A stretch of DNA of 64,000 nt from Chrysolina oricalcia (taxonomy: Eukaryota > Arthropoda > Insecta > Coleoptera > Chrysomelidae), in the NCBI GenBank assembly GCA_944452925.2, contig OX101810.2, positions 31,165,788-31,229,787 on the forward strand, read 5' to 3'. Made by a program: the position numbers and the translations under genes. Positions 21,579-33,059 of the stretch are shown piece after piece. Within the stretch, counting starts at the first letter, position 1. Each line of letters begins with the position of its first letter. A model generated the notes under the pieces. It worked only from the letters and a program-made list of their open reading frames with translations, did no database searches and was not told where the DNA came from.

Positions 21579-22148
21579 AATTTTGGTGTATATATTTTTT
21601 TATTTATTGCGTAACTCTTGTTTACTTTTTTGACGTCAAACTTTTCACTGACACTTCTAATAAGTAATTTTTTGTTGCTATGGTAACGCAATATTTTGTT
21701 TATGCAGGGAACTGGTCTAGGCTAACTAGATATCAATACATATTCGTATATGACCGCTGGGAGACGATGATTCAAAACCCGAAGTAAACTAGGTAACAGA
21801 TTCTACAATATGGCAGAGAGACACTGGAATGTCTACAAAATAGCTATTTATGAGTACAAAAAAGATCTCAGGAGAACATGTACACAATTGTGTTAGGGGG
21901 TTACTGAATTATCCCCAGCACAGCGTTTACAAAATGTTCTTTCAAAATAACATTCCGAAGGCATTGGTCTGTTTAAACTGTCCATGCCATAGAGTCTCAA
22001 ACTTAAAATGATCTACTGGTCAAACTAATCAATTATCAAGAAATAACATGCCAGTTAAAAACAACTTCGAATTGCGGTATGACGTTGTCATAATTAACCA
22101 CCAAATTTGTACAGAAAACGGACCTCAACAGGAAAGGCATCTGTGTGG
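21579..22148. other. mariner 5' flank and unassigned sequence
   Basis: The first 100 bp probably contain the untranslated end of the mariner copy. The rest has no coding sequence or repeat that I can match within the window. Confidence 0.3.
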
Positions 22149-23611
22149 TACACCTTTCATACCTAATGTTTTCAAACATTGACGCCCTGTTGTCAAATTG
22201 GTAAAACAATATGATTTTGGTAAGAACCTACCAATAAATGCATAATCATTCGTATTTTATATTCAGACGTATTATTCTAAAAATTCTAGAGAAATGTTAT
22301 TGTCCAAAAATGTGTGAAAAAATTACCAAAACGGAAGATGTATATCGTATTGAACTGATGAAATTTTATGCACTCTGAAAATTTCGAGCGGTTACTAGAA
22401 TTATTTTACTCTTGGCAACACCGCTTGTGACACCGGCCGTACCAGCCATTGTACCTTGTCGTTTTGTGTTGATGAAGTGTTGTTAGAAATTTTCCTGTAT
22501 TTTCGTGGTTTTTGTCCTGCTTAAACAACTTAAAGTAACATTTGAAATATTTTTCAAAATAGCGCAGTGGTTTAGTGAGGCACAATGTCGAAATAATGCT
22601 TAGTTTGCAAAACAAATGATAGTAAACAAACATTCCACAGGTGAGATTCCAGTGGCGTCGAATTCAGGATGCAAATCATGCAATCAAACGTATTCGTCAA
22701 ATATAACATTCAACATTACAGATACGAAAAGCCTATGGCAAAATGGTGAATTCCTCAAAATGTTTGTTATAAATATCTGTAAGCAGGGGGAAAAACATTG
22801 AGGCTTATGAAAGGAAAATTGAATTTATTTTCCAATAATATTGACATTGTTAAAATTCTAACATTGAGGACAATTAATTTTGTCTTTGTCAAAAGAGACC
22901 TGACCCTTTCTACTTTGTCAGTACCGCTTATTGACAATTCATGGTACCTATATTCGGATTTTGAAAAAAAAGCAGTATTTCGACATTGTGCCTCACCAAA
23001 CTACTGCACTATTTTGAAATGTATTCCAAATGTAACTTTAAGTTGTTTAGGCAGGACAAAAACCACGAAAATAAACAGGAAAAAACACTTCATAAACACA
23101 AAACACTTGCACTTGCAATTGCGTCCTCTGATGTTTTGAGAAACGTTGCATAAGTATCTGTTAGATTTAATTCAATACCCGACAGGTACTTGCCATAATA
23201 AGTCTACTTAGTAGGTGTATAAGGGAGTAACGGGTTCATCATCGGTTGGCAACGATTGTTCGTTACTAAACGATCATCCAAAGAATTTTGTTTTCTTCGC
23301 AAAACGATAAGGTACTATGGCCGCCATGGCCGGTGTCACAAGCGGCATAGCCAAGAGTGAAATAATTCCAATAAATGCTCGAAATTTTCAGAGTGCCTAA
23401 AGTTTCATCAGTTCAAAACAACATACGTCTTCCGTTTTGGTAATTTCTTTCTGAACATAAACATTTCTCTAGAATTTTCAGAATAATACATCTGAATATA
23501 AAGTAAGATTGATTGTGCATTTATTGGTAGGTTCCTACCAAAATCATATTTTTTTTACCAATTTGACAACAGGGCGTCAATGTTTGAAAACATTAGGGGT
23601 GAGAGGTGTAC
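22149..23611. repeat. Large imperfect palindrome with an interrupted right arm
   Basis: The left arm (22149-22610) starts TACACCTTTCATACC and includes GTTTTCAAACATTGACGCCC. It is repeated in reverse complement in two blocks, 23611-23330 and 23110-22970. Landmarks include TGACACCGGCCGT at 22432 against ATGGCCGGTGTCAC near 23326, and TTTAGTGAGGCACAATGTCG at 22571 against its complement near 22980. Identity is roughly 85%. The right arm is split by about 220 bp (23115-23330), which is itself repeated in reverse near 24785-25000. The long open frames inside have no recognisable domain. Confidence 0.65.
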
Positions 23612-23628
23612 GTAAATAAACAAAGTTG

Positions 23629-23689
23629 TCTTCGGTTCAGTGAATATGATGTTTACGTAGCATCGGGCTCATCTATGTTTACTTATTGA
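23629..23689 (+). repeat. 61-bp direct repeat, copy A
   Basis: CTTCGGTTCAGTGAATATGA and the following 40 bp recur at 25359-25419 with only two or three differences, in the same orientation and 1,730 bp apart. It begins just outside the right arm of the palindrome at 22149-23611. Confidence 0.8.
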
Positions 23690-23924
23690 ACTGAGGGATG
23701 GCACAACAATCCTTTTCAGCTTTCTGGTACATTCACACGATTGTTTGATGGTAGGCGATGCCCAACTTTTTCGTTATATTGCAGCCAATCTGGACAGTGC
23801 CATAACAATTTCAGCAATGTAGGCATTAGTCCTCGTAACACAGTTACATAGGTTCTGCAGTATTGGCACGTAACACCACAACTAGCTATAAATTAAAATT
23901 TTTAAAAAATTGTTATTTCCGTCA

Positions 23925-24105
23925 ACCGATTGCACCCCTACGCACAACCCTCGGGAGTCTTCGAGAGACTTGTGAGAGCTAGGGAAGACGCAGCCCTTAC
24001 GTTTTAACGTGTGATGCTATGCACGAAACCGATGACCATGCGAGGCTTTGAACCCTCAACCCTTCGCTCCAAAGGCGAACGCTCTACCACCACGGCCACC
24101 ACTTG
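23925..24105 (-). mobile_element. SINE with a different tRNA-like head
   Basis: On the minus strand the head has TGGTGGTAGAGCGTTCGCC (A-box region, 24095-24065) and GGGTTCAAAGCCTCGC (B-box, near 24055-24040). The body is a diverged version of the one in the SINEs at 19440 and 20451 (CGTTTTAACGTG and ACTTGTGAGAGCTAGGGAAG on the plus strand). The A-box differs from the 19440 copy, pointing to a different tRNA source or subfamily. Confidence 0.7.
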
Positions 24106-24629
24106 TTGATTCCTGAATATTGGCTACGCGGTTCTATTTCTACTTCTGTGTTCAATTACTTTTCCCAGACGTAATCTATAGAGAAACTGTTGTATGCAAC
24201 AAATTTTTCTGAAACGCAATAACAATCATAGTTAGATTTTTGGTCAACGTAGAATTTTGAATTTCCAGCACTTCTAATCTACTGGAAATAATTGCAGTTG
24301 CAAAATCCACGAGGAACAATATTAAAAAAACTGGGTTGGTTTACAAATAACCACAACAGAAATGGATAACATACAGCAATATATATTTGGGATTCTGCTG
24401 TGAAGAAATATAAAATATTGATTTGATTGTATTGGGCAGCATCTCGGATCAATGCTGATCTAATGGCAGCATTAACGATGATGTAGTTAAGTACATTGTC
24501 TTCATTTTATATGAATGAACTGATCCGAAATTTAGGAAGGATCATACTCAACAGAATAAACAATTTTTACAAAAAAAGGAAATGGGTTCTGAAAAATAGA
24601 TGTTGAAAAAGGTTTCTTAACTCATACGG

Positions 24630-24734
24630 CCAGTTGCATAAAGAATTTAACAGACGAATAAATATTTGATTTGATGATTACTAAGGCAACGCATGTTATG
24701 TTACCTACGCTAACAGAAGGCTTTATGCAACTGG
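24630..24734. mobile_element. 105-bp MITE
   Basis: CCAGTTGCATAAAG at 24630-24643 is exactly inverted at 24721-24734 (CTTTATGCAACTGG). The 14-bp perfect TIRs and very small size fit a MITE. No target-site duplication is clear. Confidence 0.7.
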
Positions 24735-24784
24735 ACAATATTCATTCAAATATTCTTACTGATTCGTGAAACTTGATCTGCACA

Positions 24785-25000
24785 ACATAAACCCCCAGAA
24801 GAAAACAGAATTCTTTGGGAGATCGTTTAATAACGAAAAGTCGTTGCCGACCGATGATGAATCCTTTACTCCCATATACACCTACTAAATAGGCGTATTA
24901 AGGCAAGTACCTGACAGAAAACAACTACTCCCCTGGCTAAGACCACGACGGGTATTGAATTAAATCTAACAGATACTCCCCCAGACTCCAAACTTGAAGT
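24785..25000 (-). repeat. Inverted copy of the 23115-23330 block
   Basis: Read on the minus strand this aligns with 23150-23310: AATACCCG(A/T)C, the phrase around ACTTGCC, TTATACACC-like sequence, CATCATCGGT and AAGAATTTTGTTTTCTTC-like sequence all occur in the same order. About 80% alike. Confidence 0.6.
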
Positions 25001-25358
25001 ATAGTCCAGGAACTTGTTGTCTCTCGAATTAATTACTTTAGACCACAAATAATGCTTTATTTTTTATAGCTGAAAACTCCTAGAATCCAACTGAGGAGAT
25101 AATATCATGAATCACTAAACTAATCCGCTATCTTGAATCCCCAAATTTTGATTAAAAGTTATTTGCTGCCAACCCCCGGCTTTTTATTGACCCTAGGAAT
25201 ATTAAGGCAAAACCGCGAAATAACTTGTTGCAGCTCACAGGTACTGCATTTGCAAAAGTAATTTTGACTCCCTTAAAAAAGCACGGCACTCTGCTAGAGG
25301 TGTTTTGTTTTGGTTCGAATGTCAAAAACCCGAAACAAAACAGTTTCCCCAAGAATTA

Positions 25359-25419
25359 TCTTCGGTTCAGTGAATATGATGTTTACGTAGCATCGGGTCC
25401 ATCTATGTTTACTTATTGA
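25359..25419 (+). repeat. 61-bp direct repeat, copy B
   Basis: Second copy of 23629-23689 (CTTCGGTTCAGTGAATATGA onward). Together with the inverted block at 24785-25000 it suggests that one dispersed element was copied here in rearranged form. Confidence 0.8.
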
Positions 25420-25529
25420 TCAGAGGATGCACCCCAACCATCTTTCAATTAGAAGTACATGCTAAAGATATAAATGTACCTACGGATGACTTGAAAGGGA
25501 CACCTTGAGGGGGAAAATATATATACTGT

Positions 25530-26000
25530 GAGTCACCAAGCAGCACTGAAAGCTCTGAATTCATAAACTTCTGAGTTGAAGCTAACTTCAGACTGCAAAC
25601 AATCCTTGAGACAACTGGCAGCAAACAACAATATTACACAGAGGTATCAGAGGCAAGTAGGAAGTAGACTGCTTTTCCAAAGAAGGGGCAAACACAATCT
25701 TCCGGCACAAAACCCTTTTGTCGGCTCTCCAAAGCCCACTTGAAAGAAAAATTGCGACGTTAAGTAATCGATGAAATGAAATGTATGGAATGAAGTGCCA
25801 AGACAGATACAAGTGGAAGTGCTAGTATACCTAACGCCTAGGAAAGCTGAACAGCTTCTTGAGTTGGAAAGAAAAAGAAACGGGGCTCCTCATTGGACAC
25901 TGCCCTCTGACGAATCACTTCCAAAAAATAGGCATCTCAGAGAGTGAGAGATCTACATGATCGAGTGAGTTTTTGTTGAATAGAATGCCTTTTCCATCGA
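25530..26000 (+). pseudogene. LINE fragment, RNase H and C-terminus
   Basis: Plus-strand remnant of an RNase H-bearing LINE related to the 17096 copy. 25538-25625 encodes SDHQAALKALN and LKLTSDCKQSLRQLAANN, the third-Asp block of RNase H. 25850-25955 in changing frames gives KAEQLLELERK, then LLIGHCPLTNHFQKIGISES, the C-terminal block (L-T-G-H-C-x-L-x-x-H-x-x-K-I-G). The region between is scrambled by indels. There is no poly(A) and no start. Confidence 0.65.
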
Positions 26001-28719
26001 CCCCACTAATGTTATTGGCTATCTCCCAACCACTCGAATTTTTTTCTTGCCAAGTAATGTCATCTGCGTGTGCACACCGAAAAAATCATTGTCGTCAAGA
26101 TTATGGAATTTTGGATGAAATAATTGTAATGTTATTTGATAGACATATTTTTCAAATTTCTGATCTATTTTCACGTTATTCAGTTATACAGAGTGGCTGA
26201 AATTTATTGAAATTCATTTTGGATTCGTAATTTTGCAACCCTGTTTTCTAAAAAGTTGAATAAAAAGGAACAATGTAGACGGCAGCTCTTCGTCGTTAGG
26301 CACTATGGGTTTGTTCATAATTCATAAAAAAATTATATCATTGAATAATAATAGAATGGTCACAAAAATAAGAGGAGATGTTGATGAGTGTTGATCAATA
26401 AATGAATAAAACATACATAAACACACATACATTTAATCTTCACTGGTCAGAGTAACAGTTTTCAAAAATAAGACTGACTCTAATAGTATTCAATATTCAG
26501 TTGCATATGAGGTTAAATTCATTACATGTAAGATTTCATTAGGAAATCAATTTTTCAGCGCATAGTACTATGTGGTGGTTAACAGATCGTTGTTGAAAGA
26601 TATATAAAAAATCAATATTGAATATGAATCAATAATTGAAATGGTTGGATTCCATTCTATATAAAAGAATTGGGAGTGAAACCTGCTCATCTGGTGACAC
26701 CACTTTGAAGGTTTTGGGCTCGATTCTAGGCCAACCAGGAATGGAGTGCTGAGGGAAGGGAGTTTACGAAGACTTTCTATGGAGAAGGTTTCACCATTTC
26801 TGACAGCAATCCAATTCATAAGGCGAAACCAGGTACTCTACACTTGGGAAAATGAGCTATACTGGAGCCATAATACCATAAATATCCACAGCAGGAAGAC
26901 GTAGGGCTCAAACGAAGCTTGGGAGACCAGCAGGGACCGTGACAAAACCCTTGGCTGAGTTCCTCCAGGTACAACAACCCTATAAATGTTGTTCAGTAAA
27001 TAACTGTTCTATACAGTCTCTAGCATGAAAACGATGGAAAAAAAAGTTGGAATACTCACCTTTCGTAAAGGGTTTCATCTTGTAGAAAAGAGGTGTGGTA
27101 AAATGTTTTCAAACGCCAAATTATCGTAACTTTCCGAAATAGGCATCAATCAGAAGCCAGGACCAACATTTATATATCTCAATATTTGCATGTTCCATGC
27201 ATAACCGACCAATCTGACCAGCTTAAGAATAATGATGTGTTTGGTTGCCTCTGTTCAGACACCCCAAAAGCTAATTTGGCCACTCTTATAGGTCGAAAAT
27301 TGAAACAGTTGACAGCTGACAGTTGAAAAATCATCGAACAGCTGACAAATAAAAATGAAGGTGATCACAAAAGCAAATGAAATATTTGGTTCGTGATCAC
27401 ATCAACCCAAAAAATTAAAACAGAAACGATAATTCGAAGACACTCTTTATGAACCTTCTCAATAACCAGAACTCAGATATACGTATGAAGCACTCACGAA
27501 AATTTGGTTGAAGACTACATTGGATGCCAGAGTGAGTAGGGTATATTTCTTTTGAAATCATTGTTTATTAACCTTCAATCATTTTAAGATCGACACTTGC
27601 AAAGCGTAAAACAGATCACTCTTTCTAGTATGCAGAAATACAGGCCGCTACTCTGAGAACCAAACAGGACCACAACGTATACAGTTTCATTGAGAACAAG
27701 TCGAACAAGTCTGATAGTGCATCCAGAACTTGATAATTCTTCTTGTAGTGACAACTTGTAAAATGTGAATTGATCAATAATTGTGGTTTTTGAATTGAAA
27801 TTAGCTGGGAGATAAGGTTTATATGAATGACCAACTATAAACATATATGTATGTTTAATCTCTGGAAGAAGTCCATTTCGGCTCAAAGTGGAGTGGTATA
27901 GACTTTAATTTGACTACATCAAACTAATGGGGGGGTACATGTTTCGGATTCAGCAAGAATCCATCTTCAGCCTTATACAAGTTCTACAACAAATATGAAA
28001 GGGCTACCTATATGTAGTTACAACAGAACAAAAGTTACTTACATGGAGAGGAAAAATTCATTCTTAATGAATTACGACAATTAAAAATTAAATGGGGGTA
28101 CTATGTCCAATGCCCTAGAATTGAGAGAAAAAGATAGTAATTGTGATTATGATCTGTGTAACAACTTACCAAAGGGCATGGTAATAAATTTGACAAAACA
28201 TATATAAAAATTAAGAAAATATTTACGACATGGTCCGCCGACTCATGTCTGGTCTGAGCGTTAGGGCAATTTGCCGTTCCAACAACAAATTTTAAATGGA
28301 TTCATATTATTTTTTAAATTCAATCTGTTAGTAATTTTCGGGAAACCAAACCGAGGCTGAAGTGACAGATGAAAGCGTATTCGTCAGCTGTCAAGTCAAC
28401 TTCCTAGATCAGAACAATTTTTAGGGGACAGGACACAATACATATTTACATGTTCTATGGTGAGTTGGGGTGTGGCAACCAAGATAAACCGAATGTTCAG
28501 CGCAGTGAAGACAAACCAAATGGGAATATTAAAAGTTCAAAGAATTGAAAAATTTTATTCAATCAAAATTTACTTGTTCATTCAAAGAGTTGACATTACC
28601 GTCTTTCAAAGAACGATTTATTTCAAAAATTTCAAGTAGATTTAGCAAAGTACCATTTGACAGGTGTGTAAAATTTCCAGGTCCTGATTAATATCAAAAT
28701 GGTGGTTAGAATTTAAAAT
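26001..28719. other. No gene seen
   Basis: About 2.7 kb with only short open frames and no domain I recognise. The stretch 27930-28090 contains GGTACATGTTTCGGATTCAG and the antisense of a phrase like GCTGAAGATGGATTC, which looks like the edge of a dispersed retroelement (possibly Penelope-like), but this is weak. The 260 bp before 28720 contain no gag or protease for the Gypsy frame that follows. Confidence 0.3.
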
Positions 28720-31245
28720 GTGATCGGCAAAGGAACTTTTTGTGTTGTACCTGATGTTTACGATTGGATGAAGAAACTGGAAATTTCACTAGATTCTTTT
28801 TTTCTTAATGGCGTTTTTTCTAATTCTGCCGTTTCTAAAACAGACTGGAAAAACTTTTTACTAGAACGTTTTCCAGAAGTTTTCAAGGGTGAACTCGGTT
28901 GTTTCACAGCAGGTAAGGTAAAGTTATATCTGAAACAGGATTCTGTTCCGATTTTTTTGAAAGCAAGGTCATTGCCATTCTCACTTAAAAACAAAGTTGA
29001 TGAAGAATTGAATCGGTTGGTTGAACAAGGCATTTTGAAACCTGTGAATTTCAGTGATTGGGCAACGCCAATCGTGCCTGTATTAAAAAAAGACGGAAAC
29101 ATTAGACTGTGTGGAGATTTCAAAGTGACGCTAAATCCTAAAATACATATTGATAAATACCCCTTGCCAAAAATTCAGGATTTGTTAGCCAATTTGAAAA
29201 ACTGTAAATATTTCACAAAAATAGATTTGTCACAGGCTTATGCCCAAATAGAACTGGACGAAGAATCCCAGAAGTTAGTCACTATTAATACACACAAGGG
29301 ATTATTCCGTTTTACTAGATTACCATATGGGGTAGCTTCTAGCCCTGGAATATTCCAGAGAATAATTGAAAATATTTTTGCAGGGATGAATGGCGTGGCT
29401 TTATTTTTAGACGATATTTTAATCTGCTCAAATGATGTGGTATCACATGATCCGTTACTTGTCAAAGTGTTTGATAAATTACGCGAATATGCGTTGAAAA
29501 TTCAAATAACAAAATGTAGCTTTTGTCAAACTAATATTGAATATCTGGGTTTTGAAATAAGAGGCCAAGGGGTACATATATCAAAAGATAAGATTTTAGC
29601 AATTACAAACGTAAAAATTCCTACTGATGTAACACAATTGAAAGCATTCCTAGGGCTGGTGAACTATTACGCAAAATTTATTAAAAATATTCCGACAAAA
29701 CTAGCTCCCCTGTATGCACTCTTAAAAAATGTGCAATTCATTTGGTCAAGGGAGCAACATAGAGCATTCGAGTTGATTAAGGCAGAATTAACCTCATCAA
29801 AAGTTCTTGTACATTATAATCCTGATATGCCCCTGTACTTAGCTTGTGATGCAAGTGCATACGGGGTGGGGGTAGTTTTATCTCACGAATTTCCAGACGG
29901 TTCGTCCCGTCCAATTGCATTTGCCTCGCGTTCGTTAAATGCCGCCGAAAAGGCATATAGCCAAATCGACAAGGAAGCTCTATCAATAATATTTGGAGTA
30001 AAAAAGGCTTTAATCAGTATTTTCGGAGACAAAAAAGGCATACCAATTTTTGCAGCCAGCCGTTTACAACGATGGAGCACAATTCTATCGACCTATCAAT
30101 ATAAAATAAAATTCGTGAAATCCGAAAAAAATGCAAATGCAGATGGTCTTTCTAGACTCCCAAATAATATTGAAATCCACAATTCAGATGCCGGATTCAA
30201 TCATATTTTGTATATTGAAGAAAACCTGCCTATCAAGCACACAGAAGTAGCACTAGAAACAAAAAAAGACAGAACGCTGAATAAATTATATTTTTATTTG
30301 CTTCACGGATGGCCCGACAAAAAAGAACTCAACCAAGAATTGAAAGTTTATGAAAATAAAAGTGACCAACTCCATTTAGAACAAGGTTGCATTTTATGGG
30401 GCTATCGAGTAATAATTCCAAAAAATTTACAAAATAAAATTCTAAATGAAATTCATCTGAGTCATTTGGGAATCAATAAATGTAAATCGATTGCTAGATC
30501 ATATGTATACTGGCTCAATATTGATGTAGATATTGAAAAAATGTGCAGCAATTGCAAGATATGTAATGCTGTACGTAGTAATCCGTCAAAATCCACAATG
30601 AATCCATGGCCGTTAACAAAAAAACCTTGGTGCCGCCTACATTTGGATTTTTTGGGGCCCATTTATAATAAAAAGTTTTTGATTTTGACAGACTCCTACA
30701 GTAAATGGCTGGAGGCATTCGAAATGCAAAGTACAACAGCTGAAGGTACTATTGATAAATTAAGGATTTGTTTTTCTCAATTCGGGTTACCGGATACTAT
30801 AGTGACCGATAACGGTACGCCTTTCACATCAAATTCGTTCGAACAATACATGAAAATAAATGGAATACGTCATCTGTTCTCAGTTCCTTATCATCCGTCC
30901 AGTAATGGCGCAGCTGAAGGGGCAGTAAAAAATTTCAAACATGCTTTAAAAAAGGCGGTATTGAGTAAGAAGGAAAATATAAAACAATGCATTTATAGAT
31001 TTTTGTTTGATTATAGAAATACGGCACATACTACAACTGGGGTGAGTCCAGCTGAATTGATGTTCGGTCATAAATTAAAAGGTAGGCTTGATTTATTGAT
31101 GCCAAATCGTGAGGGTCACGTGGAGGTCAAAGTAGAACAACAAATGAAAGGTTACAAGGGCAAGAACAGAGAATTGAATGTGGGTGACAATATTCTATAT
31201 AGGGATTACACTAACATCAGTAATCCAACGTATAATTACAAATAA
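28720..31245 (+). CDS. Gypsy (Ty3) pol: reverse transcriptase, partial RNase H, integrase
   Basis: One open frame of 841 codons, the longest in the window. Reverse transcriptase covers about residues 70-290, with LPYGVASSPGIFQ and the active site FLDDILICS at about 228-236. RNase H starts with ACDASAYGVGVVLSHE (about 375) and QIDKEALS, but the part that normally carries the third catalytic Asp in T-D-H-K-P-L is missing: GVKKA runs straight into LISIFGDKKG at about 30001-30015. NADGLSRLP (about 473) remains. The integrase has the zinc-binding block (HLSHLG, CSNCKIC) and DD35E residues in LDFLGP, VTDNGTPFTS and NGAAEGAV (Glu about residue 733). Gag and protease are absent. The start codon is simply the first Met and may not be biological. 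Confidence 0.85.
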   Translation: MIGKGTFCVVPDVYDWMKKLEISLDSFFLNGVFSNSAVSKTDWKNFLLERFPEVFKGELGCFTAGKVKLYLKQDSVPIFLKARSLPFSLKNKVDEELNRLVEQGILKPVNFSDWATPIVPVLKKDGNIRLCGDFKVTLNPKIHIDKYPLPKIQDLLANLKNCKYFTKIDLSQAYAQIELDEESQKLVTINTHKGLFRFTRLPYGVASSPGIFQRIIENIFAGMNGVALFLDDILICSNDVVSHDPLLVKVFDKLREYALKIQITKCSFCQTNIEYLGFEIRGQGVHISKDKILAITNVKIPTDVTQLKAFLGLVNYYAKFIKNIPTKLAPLYALLKNVQFIWSREQHRAFELIKAELTSSKVLVHYNPDMPLYLACDASAYGVGVVLSHEFPDGSSRPIAFASRSLNAAEKAYSQIDKEALSIIFGVKKALISIFGDKKGIPIFAASRLQRWSTILSTYQYKIKFVKSEKNANADGLSRLPNNIEIHNSDAGFNHILYIEENLPIKHTEVALETKKDRTLNKLYFYLLHGWPDKKELNQELKVYENKSDQLHLEQGCILWGYRVIIPKNLQNKILNEIHLSHLGINKCKSIARSYVYWLNIDVDIEKMCSNCKICNAVRSNPSKSTMNPWPLTKKPWCRLHLDFLGPIYNKKFLILTDSYSKWLEAFEMQSTTAEGTIDKLRICFSQFGLPDTIVTDNGTPFTSNSFEQYMKINGIRHLFSVPYHPSSNGAAEGAVKNFKHALKKAVLSKKENIKQCIYRFLFDYRNTAHTTTGVSPAELMFGHKLKGRLDLLMPNREGHVEVKVEQQMKGYKGKNRELNVGDNILYRDYTNISNPTYNYK

Positions 31246-31540
31246 ATTTGGAAATGCTTTGTTTGACGTTGCATCGGTGGGGGGTAGGCAATATAAGAGG
31301 CATACGGATCAAATAAGACGCTCTCGGCATTCCCTGCACCCTACCGATGAACATATCAAAACTGATATTGTAATTGACGAAAATTATGATGTGAACTTAG
31401 ATCATAAGGGTGATGAAAGTGAGGGTAGTGTTAGTGCTAGAAGTGGCGACATTGGAGTACAAAATGAAGGGAATGATATTGCAATGAACAGTGAGACTGT
31501 GGAAAATGCACCAAGGTACAATTTGTGTTCAAAGAAATGA
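31246..31540 (+). pseudogene. Gypsy integrase C-terminal tail, frameshifted
   Basis: After the stop at 31243-31245 the protein continues in the next frame: NKFGNALFDVASVGGRQYKR, then HTDQIRRSRHSLHP, the usual end of this type of integrase (a phrase like G-R-x-x-x-R-H-x-D-Q-L-R). An acidic tail follows to 31540. A short indel between about 31215 and 31245 explains the break. Confidence 0.65.
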
Positions 31541-31589
31541 AATCGGTAAACCGGAACAAATAAATTATAAGTATAATTTAGTTTCATAT

Positions 31590-31830
31590 AAGAAATTTAT
31601 TTTTTATTGTAATTGTATCGAAACTGGGGATAATGCGCCACAAGACCGCGCGTAATTACACCGTAATTATAGACCTATAAAAGGTCGCGTAGCATCTGAT
31701 TTTGTCATTATTCACCAGAAGACAACTGCGGATTCAAGAAATTGAAACATTGTGACAAATTTGAAAGAGATAGAAATCTTTCAACCATTAAGATGATGGA
31801 CGTCCGAAATATAATATATGTATGTGTGTT
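31590..31830 (+). promoter_or_regulatory. Probable 3' LTR with TATA promoter
   Basis: Just downstream of the Gypsy pol, CTATAAAAGG at 31673-31682 is a strong TATA box, followed about 30 bp later by ATTTTGTCATTATTCACC, where transcription could start. A position right after the integrase tail is where the 3' LTR belongs. No matching 5' LTR is present upstream, so the ends are only approximate. Confidence 0.4.
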
Positions 31831-32583
31831 GCGTTAAGGCTCATCAAAAGTTGGTCACCACAAGGTGAGGTCTACATTGCTCAAAGGTTTCTTACAATTT
31901 AAAAAATGAAGTTGCAAAAATTCACAAGCAACAACCTTTTAACTGAATTATTTCTTGTTTTTCAAATGGAACATTTTCTGACCGTATGAGCACTGCGGCT
32001 GCGCCGTCGCTCGTGTTTCAAGGACCTTTTTATCCACTTATACTTCAATATACTATTTTCTCATGCTTATATATCAGTATGATTTAATTCAAAGTCATGA
32101 AAGTATCATTGTTTCATAATTTTCCATTGTTCAACATTTTGTCTCGGTATACAGTCTGCTCCTCATAGCGAGTTCAGGTGGCAATAAGCTTTATCAATTC
32201 GAACATCTGAGTTCTTTGTTTCCTGTCGTGGATTTTTATCACCAGTTCAGAGAGAAGCCAGCATTCTAAGTCATAATCGTAAACTATCGTACTGATTTTT
32301 TATTTTTTGGTCGATTAAACTAAACTGGAATGTGTATTATGCGTTATCATTATCTCTAGTGTTAATCAACTATAATGTAAAACAGAATACGTCAATAGAA
32401 CTTTTGAATGATCAATCGATAAGATCAAAAATATCAGATAAAATTCCAACTCAATTTTCATTGATTTAATCAATTTAATCACAATTATCTTAGTATCAGC
32501 ATCAATAGATGATTATGTGCCATCACTTGTTGCGTTAGCTTTTCATGATGCGTAATTTATATACACATATTCGTTGAAGAGCT
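31831..32583. other. No gene seen
   Basis: No coding sequence recognised. A short GC-rich patch near 31990-32010 (TGCGGCTGCGCCGTCGCTCG) resembles the one near 59308 (CTCCGGCTGCGCTGTCGTGC) and may mark scraps of a common repeat. Confidence 0.3.
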
Positions 32584-32939
32584 GCCTATATGATTTACTG
32601 ACAGGTAAGGAAAACGTCTGCTGGGCATGGAATAGCAGTCTTGGTGTTGGCCCAAGTCGCCTAGTTGTAGTTTTGAAAAGTCACGGTTTTTTCGGACTAA
32701 CTCTGGATCTTGATCTCGTACGCGGGTCAAACTTGGCAGAAGATATGTTCAGCACCATATCTACAAAAATGTGAAACCAGAAAACTTTTACGAACTGACT
32801 GGTTTTCAAACGACCCCTCCTCTCCTTGACGTTGACCTGGAGGCTTTCTGAAACCACATCCAGGCGACTTTGGGCAACACAAAGAATGCTATTCCACTCC
32901 CAGCGGACGGTTTCCTTACCTGTCAGTGAATCATATAGG
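32584..32939. repeat. Inverted repeat, 78-bp arms
   Basis: 32584-32661 (CCTATATGATTTACTGACAG onward) returns in reverse complement at 32862-32939 with about 88% identity; the spacer is 200 bp. Both arms, read outward to inward, encode similar peptide phrases (YDLLTGKENVCWAWNS and YDSLTGKETVRWEWNS). So the arms may derive from a once-coding segment that was duplicated and inverted. Confidence 0.7.
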
Positions 32940-33059
32940 TAACTATTTGAAGTTTAGCATCACCACTCACAAATAAGCTTTTTGATAATATATTTTTCAT
33001 GAACTCGTTCGTATATTCCTCTGTTGTATTCGAATATTTTTCATTGTTCCTCAGAAAAC

